DNA of 60,015 nt from Desulfobacteraceae bacterium (GCA_013619155.1 JABXKT010000009.1:1-60015); one strand, 5' to 3'; positions 8,992-19,719 are shown, counted from the stretch's first letter. Notes: generated by a model from the letters alone, not told the origin. Made by a program: numbers and translations.

Positions 8992-9847
8992 AATTACTCT
9001 GGCTGCGTGGAATATGCATGCGAAAAAGAAGTTCGGACAAAATTTTCTCAATGACCCGTCGGTTCCCGAATTGATTGCGGAGCGGACGAAAATTGATGCA
9101 CAGGATTTGGTGGTAGAGATTGGGCCTGGGTTGGGGGCGTTGACGGTTCCTCTTGCACGGCGGGCCGCTCGGGTTTGTGCTATCGAAAAGGATCCTCAGA
9201 TTCTTCCCGTGCTTCGCTCTGAACTCTTGGCGTCCGGTGTCGAGAATGTAGAGATCTTGAATGCAGATGTTCTTAAGGTGAGTCTGACTGAGATGGCTGA
9301 GGCTCATGGGGCGCCTATTATAGTGGTGGGAAATTTACCGTACAATATCTCGTCCCAGATTCTGGTCCAGATGATTCGTGAGAGGCGCTGGGTAAAGAGA
9401 GCCGTTTTTATGTTTCAGAAGGAGTTGGCTGAGAGAATTACCGCCCCTGAAGGGACCCGAAATTTTGGACGTATGGCAGCTATGCTGGGGTACTGTGCGA
9501 AGATTCGAACTCTGGTCCGGGTGGACTCTTCGAAATTTTTTCCCCGCCCCAAGGTGGATTCTGAGGTGATTGAGGTCTCTTTTCTTGCCGAGCCTCCCCA
9601 TGTGGCTGAGGATGAACTCCTTCTCTATGGTGTGATTAAGGCCGCTTTTGGAAAACGGCGTAAAAATCTTCGCAATGCCCTCTCGAATAGCGAGCTTCCT
9701 CTGACGGCTGTGGAGGCGGAAACGGTTCTCTTGCGAGCCGATATTGCGGTAAATCGTAGGGCAGAGTCCTTGATGGTAGAGGAGTTTGTGCGATTGTCCA
9801 ATGCACTGTCTGGTTACCTGAAAGAGAGGGACGAGATAGACGTCTAA
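8978..9847 (+). CDS. rsmA: 16S rRNA (adenine1518/1519-N6)-dimethyltransferase RsmA (KsgA)
   Basis: This 289-residue SAM-dependent enzyme dimethylates two adjacent adenosines in the 3' hairpin of 16S rRNA during small-subunit assembly. Seen: the N-terminal KKFGQNFL motif, SAM-binding motif I EIGPGLGALT, acidic motif CAIEKD, and catalytic motif IV NLPYNIS. The C-terminus has the substrate-binding region with FFPRPKVDSEV and FGKRRKNLRNAL. The start at 8978 is set by GAGGAG at 8965-8970. This removes a longer frame from 8942 and leaves a 14-nt overlap with the DUF2062 gene. Confidence 0.95.
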   Translation: MTSPRITLAAWNMHAKKKFGQNFLNDPSVPELIAERTKIDAQDLVVEIGPGLGALTVPLARRAARVCAIEKDPQILPVLRSELLASGVENVEILNADVLKVSLTEMAEAHGAPIIVVGNLPYNISSQILVQMIRERRWVKRAVFMFQKELAERITAPEGTRNFGRMAAMLGYCAKIRTLVRVDSSKFFPRPKVDSEVIEVSFLAEPPHVAEDELLLYGVIKAAFGKRRKNLRNALSNSELPLTAVEAETVLLRADIAVNRRAESLMVEEFVRLSNALSGYLKERDEIDV

Positions 9848-9971
9848 GGCGTTGGCTCCAGGGCATCTGTCATGGGGCCTTTTTGCTTGGCGTGAAGAGG
9901 CGGTGTGGCGTTTCTCTATGGCTTAAGGGGGGGGAGACTTTTTTGTGGGCCTTACTACGGGAGGCGATAAC

Positions 9972-10002
9972 AAAAAAAGGACTCCGAATAAGGAATCCTT
10001 TT
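9972..10002 (-). terminator. Terminator of the tRNA-Val/tRNA-Asp transcript
   Basis: Read on the minus strand, arms AAAAGGATTCC and GGAGTCCTTTT (one G-U pair, 6-nt loop) are followed by a T-run. It lies 15 nt beyond the tRNA-Asp 3' end. Confidence 0.85.
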
Positions 10003-10016
10003 AAAAATCTTTTTTA

Positions 10017-10093
10017 TGGCGGGAGTGACGAGACTCGAACTCGCGACCTCCAGCGTGACAGGCTGGCGTTCTAACCAACTGAACTACACCCCC
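10017..10093 (-). tRNA. tRNA-Asp (GTC)
   Basis: 77 nt including an encoded CCA. The acceptor stem GGGGGTG/CACTCCC has discriminator G. The anticodon loop CTGTCAC gives GTC, and the T-loop TTCGAGT is standard. It is co-transcribed behind tRNA-Val. Confidence 0.95.
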
Positions 10094-10100
10094 GCAATGG

Positions 10101-10176
10101 TGGTGGGCGATGCAGGGTTCGAACCTGCGACTTCAACCTTGTAAGGGTTGCACTCTCCCAACTGAGTTAATCGCCC
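10101..10176 (-). tRNA. tRNA-Val (TAC)
   Basis: 76 nt including an encoded CCA. The acceptor stem GGGCGAT/ATCGCCC has discriminator A. The anticodon loop CTTACAA gives TAC. It lies 7 nt upstream of tRNA-Asp on the same strand. Confidence 0.95.
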
Positions 10177-10209
10177 ATGCCCCTAAAATTTCTCTCAGAG
10201 AACGAAAAC

Positions 10210-10238
10210 TTTTTACCAATATCATGGGGCCGCGTCAA
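10210..10238 (-). promoter_or_regulatory. Candidate sigma-70 promoter of the tRNA pair
   Basis: On the minus strand, TTGACG (10238-10233) is followed after 17 nt by TAAAAA (10215-10210). Transcription would start about 25-30 nt upstream of tRNA-Val. The -35 is good and the -10 is weak. Confidence 0.45.
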
Positions 10239-10257
10239 GTAAATAAATGGGCCCCAT
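10223..10257. repeat. Inverted repeat between lon and tRNA-Val
   Basis: A catggggcc arm near 10223 and its complement ggccccatg near 10248 flank an AT-rich loop. A T-run follows on the plus strand, so it could terminate plus-strand transcription. It may also serve lon readthrough, although no U-tract follows on the minus strand. Confidence 0.45.
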
Positions 10258-10291
10258 GGCATTTTTTTTAAAAAACAAGGCGTGACGACTC

Positions 10292-12670
10292 TTACACTGC
10301 GAAGAGAGACTCCCCTTCTGGGACGATAAGTGATTCTTTTAACACTTCATCAACCTGTTCTGCCGGGACTATCGTCATCTGTTTGAGAATTGTTGTGGGG
10401 ATCTCCTCGAGATCCTTTTCGTTCTCTTTGGGGATGATGATCTTCGTGAGTCCCCCACGATGGGCTGCCAGGATTTTTTCTTTGAGGCCACCGATGGGCA
10501 GTACGCGACCCCGCAGGGTGATCTCCCCGGTCATGGCCACATTTTTATTCACGGGAAATTTTGTGAAGGCAGAGACAAGGGCGGTGCACATAGTAATCCC
10601 TGCCGATGGTCCATCTTTTGGGATGGCTCCTTCGGGTACGTGGATATGGATATCTACCTTGCTATAAAAATCGTCGGCAAGCTTTAAGGCCTTCGATCGG
10701 GATCGTACATAGCTTAAGGCGGCCCGTGCCGACTCTATCATGACATCGCCGAGTTGTCCTGTCACGGTGAGATGGCCTTTGCCGGGCATAATGACGGTTT
10801 CGATGCAGAGAAGTTCGCCCCCTACCTGGGTCCAGGCCAGGCCTGTGACGATGCCGATCTGGTCCTTCTCTTCTACTTGACCGTAACGAAAACGGATGGG
10901 GCCGAGGAGTTTTTCTACTTTTTTGGGGACGATTTTGAGAGGTTTTTTGGCCCGTTTCTTCACCACCTCTAAGGCACTTTTCCGGCAGACCCCAGAGATT
11001 TCTCTCTCCAGATTTCGCACTCCAGCTTCTCGCGTGTAGTTGCGGATAATGTCAAAGACCGCCTGCTTGGAGAAATCGATATCCGTTACTTTTAGGCCAT
11101 TCATCTTTATCTGCTTGGGAATGAGGTGATCTTTGGCGATCATCTGCTTCTCTTGCTCGGTGTAGCCGGGGATGCGGATCACCTCCATCCTGTCTTGCAA
11201 GGGCAAGGGGATATCCGAGAGAGTATTGGCGGTGGTGATGAAGAGAATATCCGATAGATCGTAATCCACATCGATAAAATGGTCGTTAAAGGTGTTGTTC
11301 TGTTCGGGGTCTAAGACCTCCAGGAGGGCTGAGGAGGGATCTCCCCGGAAGTCGGTACTCATCTTATCCACTTCATCGAGACAGAAGACAGGGTTGTTCA
11401 CGCCCGATTTTTTGAGGCTCTGGATGATCTTTCCGGGCATGGCACCCACATAGGTGCGCCTGTGTCCACGTATCTCTGCTTCATCGCGTACTCCCCCTAA
11501 GGAGATGCGAATAAAACGGCGCCCTGTGGCGCGAGCAACGGATCGAGCCAGGGAGGTCTTGCCTACCCCGGGAGGGCCCACCAGGCAGAGGATGGGGCCC
11601 CTTACCTTGTTGATCAAAGATTGAACGGCCAGATATTCGAGGATGCGCTCTTTCGGTTTTTCCAGCCCAAAGTGGTCCTGATTGAGGATCGTTTCGGCTA
11701 GGTCCAGATCATTTTTTGTTTTGCTTCGGTTGTACCAGGGCAGATCCAGCATCCAGTCGATGTAGTTTCTCACCACGCTCGCCTCGGCGCTCATGGGCGA
11801 CATCATCTTGAGCTTTTTGAACTCTTGCTTCATCTTGAAGGCGGCCTCTTTGGAGAGGCGTTTGCCCTTGATACGCTTTTCAAGCTCTTGGAGTTCGTCG
11901 TCCGAGCTTTCGTCGGCCCCCATTTCCTTTTTAATGGCTCGCATCTGCTCGGTGAGGTAGTAGTTTTTCTGGGTCTGTTCGATCTGGTTTTTGACGCGAC
12001 CTCGGATTTTTTGCCCCATTTCAAAGATTTCGCCTTCCCGTTTGATGAGGCCAAGGAGAATATCCATGCGTTCTCTGATATCGACGGCTTCGAGTAGGCT
12101 TTGTTTGTCGGCGACTTTGAAGGGGAGATGAGAGGCCACGGTATCGGCGAGTTTACCCGAGTCTTCGATGGTGGCGACCTTACCGATGAGCTCTTTGGAG
12201 ATGCTTTTGTTGAGCTTGGTGTACTCTTCAAAGGCTTCGATGATGGCTCGGGAGAGGGCCTCGCTCTCTGACTCTATAACGGGATTTTCGGGCATCGCCT
12301 CCACTTCCACGGATAGAAATTCCTCACCGGGAATAAAGGCGACGATTTTTCCTCGGGCCGTTCCTTCCACCAGGGCTTTGACGGTACCATCGGGAAGTTT
12401 AAGAAGTTGCAAGATGGTTCCCACGGTGCCGGCCTTGCTGATGTCCTGCTCCTCGGGATTGTCCACCCCGGCGATGCGTTGGGTGGCCAGAAAAATGGTT
12501 TTGTTTTTGGTCATGGCCTCGGACAGCGCGTTGACTGATTTGGTACGCCCCACGAAAAGGGGCACGACCATTCCGGGAAAAACCACGATGTCCCGCAAAG
12601 GGAGGATTGGAAGCGTCACGCTGCTGGAACTGGAATCATCATTTTTAAATATCTTCGGTATATTGATCAT
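10292..12670 (-). CDS. lon: ATP-dependent protease La (Lon)
   Basis: This 792-residue cytoplasmic AAA+ serine protease degrades misfolded and regulatory proteins. It has the LonA layout. The N-terminal substrate-binding domain (from [22 protein letters not shown]) is followed by a coiled-coil region. Next comes the AAA+ module with Walker [10 protein letters not shown] near residue 365 and Walker [10 protein letters not shown]. The C-terminal protease domain has the Ser-Lys dyad: Ser in KDGPSAG near 690 and Lys in GGLKEK near 728. It is the last gene of the minus-strand tig-clpP-clpX-lon block, 166 nt after clpX, and may also have its own promoter. Confidence 0.98.
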   Translation of the reverse strand: MINIPKIFKNDDSSSSSVTLPILPLRDIVVFPGMVVPLFVGRTKSVNALSEAMTKNKTIFLATQRIAGVDNPEEQDISKAGTVGTILQLLKLPDGTVKALVEGTARGKIVAFIPGEEFLSVEVEAMPENPVIESESEALSRAIIEAFEEYTKLNKSISKELIGKVATIEDSGKLADTVASHLPFKVADKQSLLEAVDIRERMDILLGLIKREGEIFEMGQKIRGRVKNQIEQTQKNYYLTEQMRAIKKEMGADESSDDELQELEKRIKGKRLSKEAAFKMKQEFKKLKMMSPMSAEASVVRNYIDWMLDLPWYNRSKTKNDLDLAETILNQDHFGLEKPKERILEYLAVQSLINKVRGPILCLVGPPGVGKTSLARSVARATGRRFIRISLGGVRDEAEIRGHRRTYVGAMPGKIIQSLKKSGVNNPVFCLDEVDKMSTDFRGDPSSALLEVLDPEQNNTFNDHFIDVDYDLSDILFITTANTLSDIPLPLQDRMEVIRIPGYTEQEKQMIAKDHLIPKQIKMNGLKVTDIDFSKQAVFDIIRNYTREAGVRNLEREISGVCRKSALEVVKKRAKKPLKIVPKKVEKLLGPIRFRYGQVEEKDQIGIVTGLAWTQVGGELLCIETVIMPGKGHLTVTGQLGDVMIESARAALSYVRSRSKALKLADDFYSKVDIHIHVPEGAIPKDGPSAGITMCTALVSAFTKFPVNKNVAMTGEITLRGRVLPIGGLKEKILAAHRGGLTKIIIPKENEKDLEEIPTTILKQMTIVPAEQVDEVLKESLIVPEGESLFAV

Positions 12671-12782
12671 CAGGGATTCATCACCATCGTCTGAAAGGGT
12701 GTGGGTCGAGGGGAAGGTCCGGCGGCCTTTAAGGGGGTTTATGACATGGCTCGATGGGGTGGGTCGTCGATCAAACCGGAGT

Positions 12783-12813
12783 CCCCCGTACCCGATTTAT
12801 GTGGGTACGGGGG
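12783..12813 (-). terminator. Strong hairpin between clpX and lon
   Basis: A perfect 11-bp GC-rich stem (arms 12783-12793 and 12803-12813) has a 9-nt loop. No U-tract follows on the minus strand, so it may attenuate transcription or act as an mRNA-stabilising hairpin and not as a full terminator. Confidence 0.5.
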
Positions 12814-12836
12814 GGCATTCAACCGGACAGCTTGGG

Positions 12837-14081
12837 CTACGCCTGCTGTTGGGGTGTTTCATAGAGAATGATGGGTTCCTCTTTCTCGAGGATCACATCT
12901 TCATTAATGACACACTCACTGACGTTTTCCATGGAGGGCATTTCGTACATAATCTCGAGCATGGATCGCTCAATAATGGCACGAAGCCCGCGGGCACCGG
13001 ATTTACGTTCCACTGCCTCGTGGGCAATGGCTTTAACCGCATCATCGGTGAATCGAAGCTTGACGTTCTCAAATTCGAACAGCTTCTGGAACTGTTTGAT
13101 CAGTGCATTTTTGGGCTCTGTGAGGATCTTGATTAGAGAATCTTCGCCCAGTTCGTTCAAGGTGGCGATGACCGGAAGACGTCCGAGAAATTCAGGGATT
13201 AGTCCGAATCGAATGAGGTCTCCTGGTTGAACCATTTTTAAGAGTTCACCGAGGCTCTTGTCGTCCCGACCGGTGATGGTCGCTCCAAATCCTAAGGCTT
13301 TACCACCGGTACGGCTCTTGACCAGTTTTTCCAGACCGGTGAAGGTGCCCCCACATATAAATAGGATGTTGTTGGTATTGATCTTCACAAAATCCTGTTG
13401 TGGGTGCTTTCTACCTCCCTTGGGTGGAACGCTGGCTGTTGTCCCCTCGATGATCTTGAGAAGGGCTTGCTGCACCCCTTCGCCGGAGACATCGCGGGTA
13501 ATGGAGGGGTTGTCGGAACGCTGGGCGATCTTATCGATTTCATCGATATAGACAATGCCGCGCTCGGCCCGTTCCACGTCGTAGTCGGCGTTCTGGAGCA
13601 GGGATAGGATGATGTTCTCCACGTCCTCACCCACATAACCGGCCTCGGTGAGGCTGGTGGCGTCGGCGATGGTGAAGGGCACATCCAAAAAGCGTGCCAG
13701 GGTCTGAGCCAAAAGGGTCTTTCCTGAACCTGTTGGGCCGATGAGAAGGATGTTGCTCTTTTGAAGTTCCACGTCCGATGCGCTTAAAGATGAATCCAGG
13801 CGCTTGTAGTGGTTCCGGACGGCAACGGAGAGGACCTTTTTGGCCCAATCCTGCTCGATGACGTACTCATCGAGGCGCTCCTTGATCTCTTTGGGGGTTA
13901 AGAGCACTTCGGGGCTCTGGGGCTCCTTAATGCCTTCATCCTCAATGATTTCGCTGCAGAGCTGGATGCACTCGTCGCAGATATAGACTGCAGGTCCTGC
14001 GATGAGCTTTTTAACTTCTTTCTGATTTTTACCGCAGAACGAGCAGAAAAGCTTATCACTTCCGTCCGACTGTTTTGTCAT
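12837..14081 (-). CDS. clpX: ATP-dependent Clp protease ATP-binding subunit ClpX
   Basis: This 414-residue AAA+ unfoldase feeds substrates to ClpP. The N-terminal zinc-binding domain has four Cys in two CxxC pairs (CSFCGK and CDECIQLC). Walker A GPTGSGKT lies near residue 117 and Walker B is [11 protein letters not shown]. The ClpP-binding IGF-type loop, usually a hydrophobic tripeptide, is represented by LGFGA near residue 270. The sensor-2 segment [10 protein letters not shown] is present. The gene starts 3 nt after clpP, so the pair is translationally coupled. Confidence 0.98.
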   Translation of the reverse strand: MTKQSDGSDKLFCSFCGKNQKEVKKLIAGPAVYICDECIQLCSEIIEDEGIKEPQSPEVLLTPKEIKERLDEYVIEQDWAKKVLSVAVRNHYKRLDSSLSASDVELQKSNILLIGPTGSGKTLLAQTLARFLDVPFTIADATSLTEAGYVGEDVENIILSLLQNADYDVERAERGIVYIDEIDKIAQRSDNPSITRDVSGEGVQQALLKIIEGTTASVPPKGGRKHPQQDFVKINTNNILFICGGTFTGLEKLVKSRTGGKALGFGATITGRDDKSLGELLKMVQPGDLIRFGLIPEFLGRLPVIATLNELGEDSLIKILTEPKNALIKQFQKLFEFENVKLRFTDDAVKAIAHEAVERKSGARGLRAIIERSMLEIMYEMPSMENVSECVINEDVILEKEEPIILYETPQQQA

Positions 14082-14084
14082 GGA

Positions 14085-14699
14085 TTACTCCTCCGATTTT
14101 ACAAGGTTCGCCAGATCTTCCCTGTTCTTGACGACATGATCGATGAGGCCGTACTCCGTGGCTTCCTGGCCGGACATGAAGAAATCTCTGTCGGTGTCCG
14201 CCTGGATTTTGTCGTAGGGCTGCCCCGAGTGGTTGACCAGGATCTGGTTGAGCGCTTCGCGCATGCGAAGGATCTCCCGTGCGTGGATTTCGATATCCGA
14301 CGACTGACCCTGGGCCCCACCTGAGGGCTGGTGAATCATGATGCGGGAGCTGGGAAGGCTGTAACGTTTTCCGGCGGCTCCGGCACAGAGAAGCAGGGCT
14401 CCCATGCTGGCTGCCTGACCGATACAGACCGTGGCAATCTCCGGTTTGATGTACTGCATGGTGTCGTAAATGGCCATGCCGGCGGTGACGGACCCTCCTG
14501 GGGAGTTGATATACAGGTTGATATCCTTCTCAGGATCTTCCGACTCCAGGAAGAGTAGTTGCGCCACTAGAAGGTTTGCGACTTCGTCGTTGATGGCGGT
14601 GCCGAGAATGATGATCCGGTCTTTGAGGAGTCGAGAATAGATGTCGTATGACCTTTCACCTCTGCTTGTCTGCTCAACTACCATGGGGATAAGTGGCAC
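14085..14699 (-). CDS. clpP: ATP-dependent Clp protease proteolytic subunit ClpP
   Basis: This 204-residue S14 serine peptidase assembles into a double heptamer. The catalytic triad is visible: Ser in GQAASMGA near residue 98, His in MIHQPSGG near 123, and Asp in DTDRDFFM near 172. The start is the GTG at 14699, behind GGAGGAG at 6 nt. The in-frame extension to 14861 overlaps the end of tig and has no ribosome binding site of its own. The N-terminal [20 protein letters not shown] is the classic ClpP beginning. Confidence 0.97.
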   Translation of the reverse strand: MPLIPMVVEQTSRGERSYDIYSRLLKDRIIILGTAINDEVANLLVAQLLFLESEDPEKDINLYINSPGGSVTAGMAIYDTMQYIKPEIATVCIGQAASMGALLLCAGAAGKRYSLPSSRIMIHQPSGGAQGQSSDIEIHAREILRMREALNQILVNHSGQPYDKIQADTDRDFFMSGQEATEYGLIDHVVKNREDLANLVKSEE

Positions 14700-14760
14700 G
14701 TTATCTCCTCCTTGGTGAAGGCCACCCGTAAAAGGGTGGCCTTGGGTTTCTGGTTCGGCG

Positions 14761-16098
14761 TTACGCTTCGTCTGTTTCCGAAGCATCGGCGTTTTCGAGT
14801 GTGGGTTCCACTTCGTTAACGTCGCTACCTTCCATAATAAGACGCACTGCCTTTTTTTCAAGCAGGGTAAGCTTCAAAATTTCAATTTTGTCGGGATTTG
14901 CTTCGTAGAAGGCGTGAATGGCTTCGAGAGGCTGGTTGACCATATTGGCCATGTCGGTAAAACCTTCGGTCAGCTCTTCCTCACTAAGATCCATGGCTTC
15001 TTGTTTTACAATGCTTGCCAGGAGGAGGTGGCGACGTACCTGCTTGTCGGCAAGCTCTCGGTATTGATCGCGAAGCTCTTCACGGCTTTTCCCCAACTGG
15101 TCGATGCTCATGCCGTTCATCTGAAAAGCGCGTTCTGCTTCGGAGAGAATGGCATCGAGTTCGTACTCGATCATCACATCGGGGACGTCGAAGGTGTGGC
15201 GTTCGATGAGGGTGGAGAAGATCTGCTCGTTGAGCTCCTGCTCCATGCGCTTGTCGTAGTTGGTGGAGAGATTTTTAACAATCTCCTCTCGCAGTACGGC
15301 AAGGCTGTCGAAGGGACCCATGGTCGCTGCAAACTCATCGGTGAGTTCGGGTAGGACCTCTCCGAGGATCTGGTTGAGTTTCACCTTGAAGGTGAGGGTG
15401 TTTCCAGCCAGGTTGGAGTTGACATAGCTCGCCTCGTAGGTGATATCGAACTCTTTTTCATCACCGGCGTTCATGCCCACAAGCTGCTCATCGAAGAGGT
15501 TGCCCATGGCGGCAGCGCCGATTTTCATCTGCTGGCTTTCGGTGAGGGGCGTGTTTTCAAAGGCGGCCCCATCTTTAAACCCTTCGTAGGTGATCTGGGC
15601 GTAATCCCCATCGGCCAGAGGACGGGCTTCGGCAATGGGCTCACGCTTGGCACCGTTTTTGCGAAGCATCTGGAGCTGGGCGTCCACCTCTTCGTCGGTG
15701 GCTCGGTAAAGCGTTTTTGTGAGGGTCAGCTCTTTGAAGTTGATCTCACCGATCTCAGGACGAAGTTCGATGGAGGCCGTGAATGTGAACGCACTTGCGG
15801 GGTCTAATTCAGTGACCTCGGTCAATTCTGGCTGTCCCACGATGTTGTACTCTTTTTCACGGATCGCTTCTGTGATGGCACTCTGAAGGAGTTTGGAGAC
15901 GACGTCGCCGGCCACATCTTTTTTGTACATACGTTCCAGGACGGCTCGGGGGGTCTTTCCGGGGCGAAAGCCCTTGACTTTGGCGGTCTTTTTCAGATGC
16001 GCGTAAGCGGTATCCAGTTCAGCGGTAACCATTTCGTTCGGCACTTCAATATGAAGAGTTTTTTTGACGCTGCTTACGTCTTCGACTGTGATTTGCAT
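14761..16098 (-). CDS. tig: Trigger factor, ribosome-associated chaperone and prolyl isomerase
   Basis: This 445-residue protein docks at the ribosomal exit tunnel. The N-terminal domain contains the ribosome-binding signature GFRPGKTP (residues 43-50). The middle FKBP-type PPIase domain runs from about 155 to 245 ([17 protein letters not shown]). A helical C-terminal chaperone domain ends in an acidic tail ([16 protein letters not shown]). It is the first gene of the quality-control block, and clpP follows after 61 nt. Confidence 0.97.
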   Translation of the reverse strand: MQITVEDVSSVKKTLHIEVPNEMVTAELDTAYAHLKKTAKVKGFRPGKTPRAVLERMYKKDVAGDVVSKLLQSAITEAIREKEYNIVGQPELTEVTELDPASAFTFTASIELRPEIGEINFKELTLTKTLYRATDEEVDAQLQMLRKNGAKREPIAEARPLADGDYAQITYEGFKDGAAFENTPLTESQQMKIGAAAMGNLFDEQLVGMNAGDEKEFDITYEASYVNSNLAGNTLTFKVKLNQILGEVLPELTDEFAATMGPFDSLAVLREEIVKNLSTNYDKRMEQELNEQIFSTLIERHTFDVPDVMIEYELDAILSEAERAFQMNGMSIDQLGKSREELRDQYRELADKQVRRHLLLASIVKQEAMDLSEEELTEGFTDMANMVNQPLEAIHAFYEANPDKIEILKLTLLEKKAVRLIMEGSDVNEVEPTLENADASETDEA

Positions 16099-16531
16099 TG
16101 TAATCCTTTTTACTTCGGCACCCTATTTTGCCCACCTTGAAATCAAGGGGGCGACATGCGCCTTGATTGCTGCTGACGTTACCCCATTTTCTGGCTGACA
16201 GAAAGTGGATCCCCGTAATGGGCCGCGCGAGGGTGCAGCCCTGTTCAATACCTCATCTCATCCTTCATGAGCTGCCCTATTTCGGCCCCTCCTTCGGGAT
16301 GTTTTTTCCTGTTCAAATGCCACGTTATCTTTTATAGTTTTCGGCGGTGTTGAGCGCCTGAAAAGGGTCTCGGAACCCCTTTTTTGGGAGGGTTTTAGTG
16401 GCCCTAGAGTTAAATCTTTGTATTAAAGACAAATTTTTCAGGCAATGTCAAATACTATTGGCGCATGATCTGAAGAGGGAGAGTATTGGCTTTCATTCGT
16501 TCCCTTTTATACCACCAAAGGGGGGGTAAAA
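16099..16531. other. Divergent intergenic region upstream of tig and the amidase gene
   Basis: 433 bases without a supportable gene. It contains the candidate tig promoter at 16422-16451. The tig leader that this implies (about 315 nt) is C/T-rich on the plus strand, and no known riboswitch was recognised in it. Confidence 0.5.
16422..16451 (-). promoter_or_regulatory. Candidate sigma-70 promoter of tig-clpP-clpX
   Basis: On the minus strand a perfect TTGACA (16451-16446) is followed after 18 nt by TTTAAT (16427-16422), five of six matches to the -10 consensus. Confidence 0.5.
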
Positions 16532-17215
16532 ATGTTTAAAAATGGACGATGGCATCAAGCGGGATGCCGCGCTTTGGTCCTCTTTATGACCCTCATTTTT
16601 GTACCCATCGCCCATGGCGATAGCCGTCGCATTGTTGTCCTGGATCCGGGGCATGGGGGTGTCGATACGGGGGTTGTCGGTTCGTATGGGACATATGAAA
16701 AAGATGTGAGCCTGGCCTTGGCTTTAGAGGTGAGGCGCCAGCTTGGATCCTCTTTTGATGTTCGATTGACGCGGGAGTCGGATCGGGGGCTTTCGGTGAC
16801 GCGCCGTACTGAGTTGGCCAACAGCTTTCATGGCGATCTCTTGATCTCCCTTCATGGGGGGGGCGGTCCCTCTCGGGACATAAATCGCATGACTCTTTTT
16901 GTTCAACGAGAAAAAAAGAGAGGGGTGAGTCGTGAAGGAGATGATTGGGATGGCGTGCATCGGGCATATATTAGGGAGAGTCAGGTTTTGGCATCGATCT
17001 TGAAACGATCCCTCTCCCTCTTGGATGGGTATGACGGGGTAAATGATACCGCTGTCCCTTTAAGGCTGGCAAAGGGGGCTGCCATGCCTGTGGTGCTCAT
17101 CGAGGTGGGGAACCTCACAAACCCCAGAGAGGAGGGGCGTCTTGAGGCCCCAGGTCATCTTGAGCGAGTCGCTTCTGCGTTGGTAGAAGGGGTTGAAATA
17201 TTTCTTTCTCGCTAA
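16532..17215 (+). CDS. N-acetylmuramoyl-L-alanine amidase (Amidase_3/AmiC type)
   Basis: This 227-residue secreted zinc amidase cleaves the bond between MurNAc and the stem peptide. A signal peptide (hydrophobic [16 protein letters not shown], residues 14-29) is followed by the catalytic fold. The zinc ligands are His in LDPGHGGVD, Glu in TYEKDVSL, and His in ISLHGGGG. The catalytic Glu lies in [11 protein letters not shown]. There is no AMIN or SPOR domain, so septal targeting is not evident. The gene stands alone, with tRNA-Pro 60 nt downstream. Confidence 0.93.
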   Translation: MFKNGRWHQAGCRALVLFMTLIFVPIAHGDSRRIVVLDPGHGGVDTGVVGSYGTYEKDVSLALALEVRRQLGSSFDVRLTRESDRGLSVTRRTELANSFHGDLLISLHGGGGPSRDINRMTLFVQREKKRGVSREGDDWDGVHRAYIRESQVLASILKRSLSLLDGYDGVNDTAVPLRLAKGAAMPVVLIEVGNLTNPREEGRLEAPGHLERVASALVEGVEIFLSR

Positions 17216-17275
17216 TGCATGCATTTTAGTCCTTGCATGCACCGGACTCCTATGTTAATTTCCCACTCGGTTAAT

Positions 17276-17352
17276 CGGGGCGTAGCGCAGCCTGGTAGCG
17301 CGCCTGCTTTGGGAGCAGGATGTCGCAGGTTCGAATCCTGCCGCCCCGACCA
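17276..17352 (+). tRNA. tRNA-Pro (TGG)
   Basis: 77 nt including an encoded CCA. The acceptor stem CGGGGCG/CGCCCCG has discriminator A. The anticodon loop TTTGGGA gives TGG, and the T-loop is TTCGAAT. Confidence 0.96.
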
Positions 17353-17364
17353 AATCATCTCTTG

Positions 17365-17395
17365 AAACCACCTTACCCAGGGTGGTTTTTTTGTT
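17365..17395 (+). terminator. Terminator after tRNA-Pro
   Basis: Stem aaccacc/ggtggtt (17366-17372, 17381-17387) with a T-run. It ends one base before the STAS gene's stop codon on the opposite strand. Confidence 0.9.
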
Positions 17396-17713
17396 TTAGG
17401 AAGACTCCCCCCATTTTTCAATGGTGAAATGCCTGTCAAGTCGCATAGTTGTAAAAAGTCCGTAAATATCTGGGGCAATGTTGATCACTTTGAGGGTCGC
17501 CCCTTTTTGGTCCAGGGTGTTGTGGGTAGCGATAATGACACCGATCCCTACGGAATCCACCATTTCCACTCCACGTAAGTCGATGACCAGCTCTTCTGTC
17601 GCTTCTGCGATCTCTTTGTTTAATTCATTTCGAAATTCCCCTGCCATGGAGGCGACAATGTCACGTCCCGGGCGAATGGTGACGCGATATTCATCTCGAA
17701 TAATTTCACTCAT
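17396..17713 (-). CDS. STAS-domain protein, anti-anti-sigma factor type
   Basis: This 105-residue single-domain protein matches the SpoIIAA/RsbV fold. It has beta strands in [11 protein letters not shown], the core [20 protein letters not shown] with the candidate phospho-acceptor Ser in the VDS motif (near residue 54), and a helix-strand end. Such proteins bind anti-sigma kinases and release a sigma factor or regulator, controlled by phosphorylation of that Ser. No partner kinase or phosphatase gene is adjacent, so the partner is unknown. It converges on the tRNA-Pro gene. Confidence 0.9.
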   Translation of the reverse strand: MSEIIRDEYRVTIRPGRDIVASMAGEFRNELNKEIAEATEELVIDLRGVEMVDSVGIGVIIATHNTLDQKGATLKVINIAPDIYGLFTTMRLDRHFTIEKWGESS

Positions 17714-18099
17714 GATCTACCTGCTTTTATCTATAAATTGATGAGGATGGAAGGGCCTTGGCGATGATTGGGGCCTTTATTCGGGTATGTGCCGGTGGGC
17801 TCGGTCTGGGTGAGGCATCTACCGGTGGTTCTTAAGGGTGCTTGGTCTATAGGTAGTGGGGAGAAACCGTGTCCGGCTAGAAAATAACTTTTTTATTTTT
17901 CAGCGAAGTATGAATAATTTTTATCATACCGTCTGTTAAACCTCAAATAAAATATAGGCTCAATCGCCTGAGCTTTTGGGATATTTTGGATGAAGGGTGG
18001 GCGTGTGCACGGGGCAAATGCCATTGACAGGTGCCGGGTGCTGGTCGATAGTTGATGCCGACATGGTCTTTTAAACCTTAACGAAAAGAGAGCCTATTT
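17714..18099. other. Intergenic region between the STAS gene and lnt
   Basis: 386 bases with an AT-rich centre at 17880-17950. This centre contains a short inverted repeat (gtatga at 17908, tcatac at 17924). It is a likely promoter region for one or both divergent genes. No gene or known RNA was recognised. Confidence 0.4.
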
Positions 18100-19719
18100 A
18101 TGATGGACGGGGGCGTGATTGTGGCAAGGGGTCAGGGTGGCGTGGATCACGGGAGGATCGAATCTTCGGTGATGATCGATATGTTTTGGGCCGCGGTGGG
18201 AGCCGCGCTTCTGACCTTCTCTTTTCCCCGGCCCGATCTGGGCGTATTGGCGTGGGTCGCCCTTATTCCTCTCATTGTTTTATCCATGAAGAGATCGCCC
18301 AAAGAGGCGTTTCGCCTCGGCTATCTGACGGGGATCTTCTATTTCTTGGGGCTTCTTCGATGGATTGTGGGGACCATTCACCATTACGGTGGCATTCCCT
18401 GGATCGCTGGAGGGGCCGCTCTGCTTCTCTTGTGTCTCTACCTTGGGCTCTACTTGGGTTTTTTTGCCTGGGGTATTGCCAGGTGGCAACGGGGCGGTGG
18501 GCGGCTTCTTTTTATCCCCTCTCTCTGGGTCGCCTTGGAGTACCTCCGCACCTATGCCGTGACCGGATTCCCCTGGGGGCTTCTCGGGTACACCCAACAT
18601 AAAAATTTGGCCCTGATTCAGGTGGTGGATATTACAGGGGTCTATGGGCTCTCTTTCCTCGTGGTTTTTGTCAATACGGCCCTGGCGATTCTCTTTTGCC
18701 GCGTCGTCGAGTCCTCCCCGGAATTCCGTGGTTTAGGATGGGGTGTGCCGATTATGGGCGTGGGGATGGCCGGGCTCTTGGTCTGCGCCACTTTTTTTTA
18801 TGGCACGGTACGTTTAGACGCGGTGGAGGCTGTTCAGGAGAGGGCCTCCACTCTCTCCGTGGCGGTGATTCAGGGTAATATCGATCAGGCGGTTAAATGG
18901 GATGCGACATACCAGAGAGCCACCATTGCCACCTATCTGAGGCTCTCCCGGGAGGCCTTGGGTGAGGCGCCGGATCTGGTAGTATGGCCCGAAACAGCGA
19001 TCCCCTTTTATTATTCGAATCCGGTCAATCAACGCATGACCCGACGGGTCAACGAGGGGCTGGATTTTGGGAGTGCCGATTGGATTTTAGGCGCTCCGGC
19101 GGCACAGCGTGTGGATGATAGCTGGCAATACTTTAATCGGGCCTATGCCGTGACGTCTCGTGGGGATGTACTGGGCCGTTATGACAAGGTGCACCTCGTT
19201 CCCTTTGGCGAGTATATTCCCTTTCAAGACCTGTTTTTTTTTGTGAAGCGTCTCGTGGCCTCTGCCGGTAATTTTACCCCGGGGATAGAGGGGCAGACCA
19301 TCAAGGGAGGCGACTGGAACGTGGGGGTACAGATCTGTTTTGAGTCGATTTTTCCGGGTCTCTCTGTGGCATCGGTGCGCTCCGGGGCCACCCTTCTCAT
19401 CAACCTGACCAACGATGCATGGTTCGGGCAATCCGGCGCCCCTTTTCAGCATTTTCAGATGGCCCGTTTTCGGGCGGTGGAGACCCGTCGTGCCCTGGCT
19501 CGCAGTGCCAACACGGGGATCAGCGGGTTCGTGGACCCCACAGGACGGGTTCGGGGTGCCACGGCATTGTATGAAGAGGCATGGCGGGTGGACGCCTTGC
19601 CGGTTCTCACCTTAAAGAGTGTGTATGTGCGCCTCGGTGATTTTTTTTCCTGGATCTGTACGGGGATGGCCCTTTTTATGGGGCCTGTGATGGCGATGAT
19701 CGGGAGGCGGACTGCGTGA
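18100..19719 (+). CDS. lnt: Apolipoprotein N-acyltransferase
   Basis: This 539-residue inner-membrane enzyme transfers the third acyl chain to the N-terminal Cys of lipoproteins, the last step of lipoprotein maturation before Lol sorting. About seven N-terminal hydrophobic segments (residues 28-245) precede a periplasmic nitrilase-fold domain. The catalytic triad is visible: Glu in VVWPETAIPF near 297, Lys in YDKVHLVPFGEY near 363, and Cys in VQICFESIFP near 412. A final transmembrane segment lies near the C-terminus (GMALFMGPVMAMI). The first 25 residues are polar, so the true start could be a downstream ATG near 18172. prfB follows after 229 nt. Confidence 0.95.
   Translation: MMDGGVIVARGQGGVDHGRIESSVMIDMFWAAVGAALLTFSFPRPDLGVLAWVALIPLIVLSMKRSPKEAFRLGYLTGIFYFLGLLRWIVGTIHHYGGIPWIAGGAALLLLCLYLGLYLGFFAWGIARWQRGGGRLLFIPSLWVALEYLRTYAVTGFPWGLLGYTQHKNLALIQVVDITGVYGLSFLVVFVNTALAILFCRVVESSPEFRGLGWGVPIMGVGMAGLLVCATFFYGTVRLDAVEAVQERASTLSVAVIQGNIDQAVKWDATYQRATIATYLRLSREALGEAPDLVVWPETAIPFYYSNPVNQRMTRRVNEGLDFGSADWILGAPAAQRVDDSWQYFNRAYAVTSRGDVLGRYDKVHLVPFGEYIPFQDLFFFVKRLVASAGNFTPGIEGQTIKGGDWNVGVQICFESIFPGLSVASVRSGATLLINLTNDAWFGQSGAPFQHFQMARFRAVETRRALARSANTGISGFVDPTGRVRGATALYEEAWRVDALPVLTLKSVYVRLGDFFSWICTGMALFMGPVMAMIGRRTA

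Noticed and set aside
12168..13136. 322-codon frame opposite lon and clpX
   Set aside because: Spans the antisense of two certain genes and the gap between them. No motif.
14700..14861. N-terminal extension of clpP to 14861
   Set aside because: Overlaps tig in another frame, lacks a ribosome binding site, and the GTG at 14699 has a strong one with the typical ClpP N-terminus.
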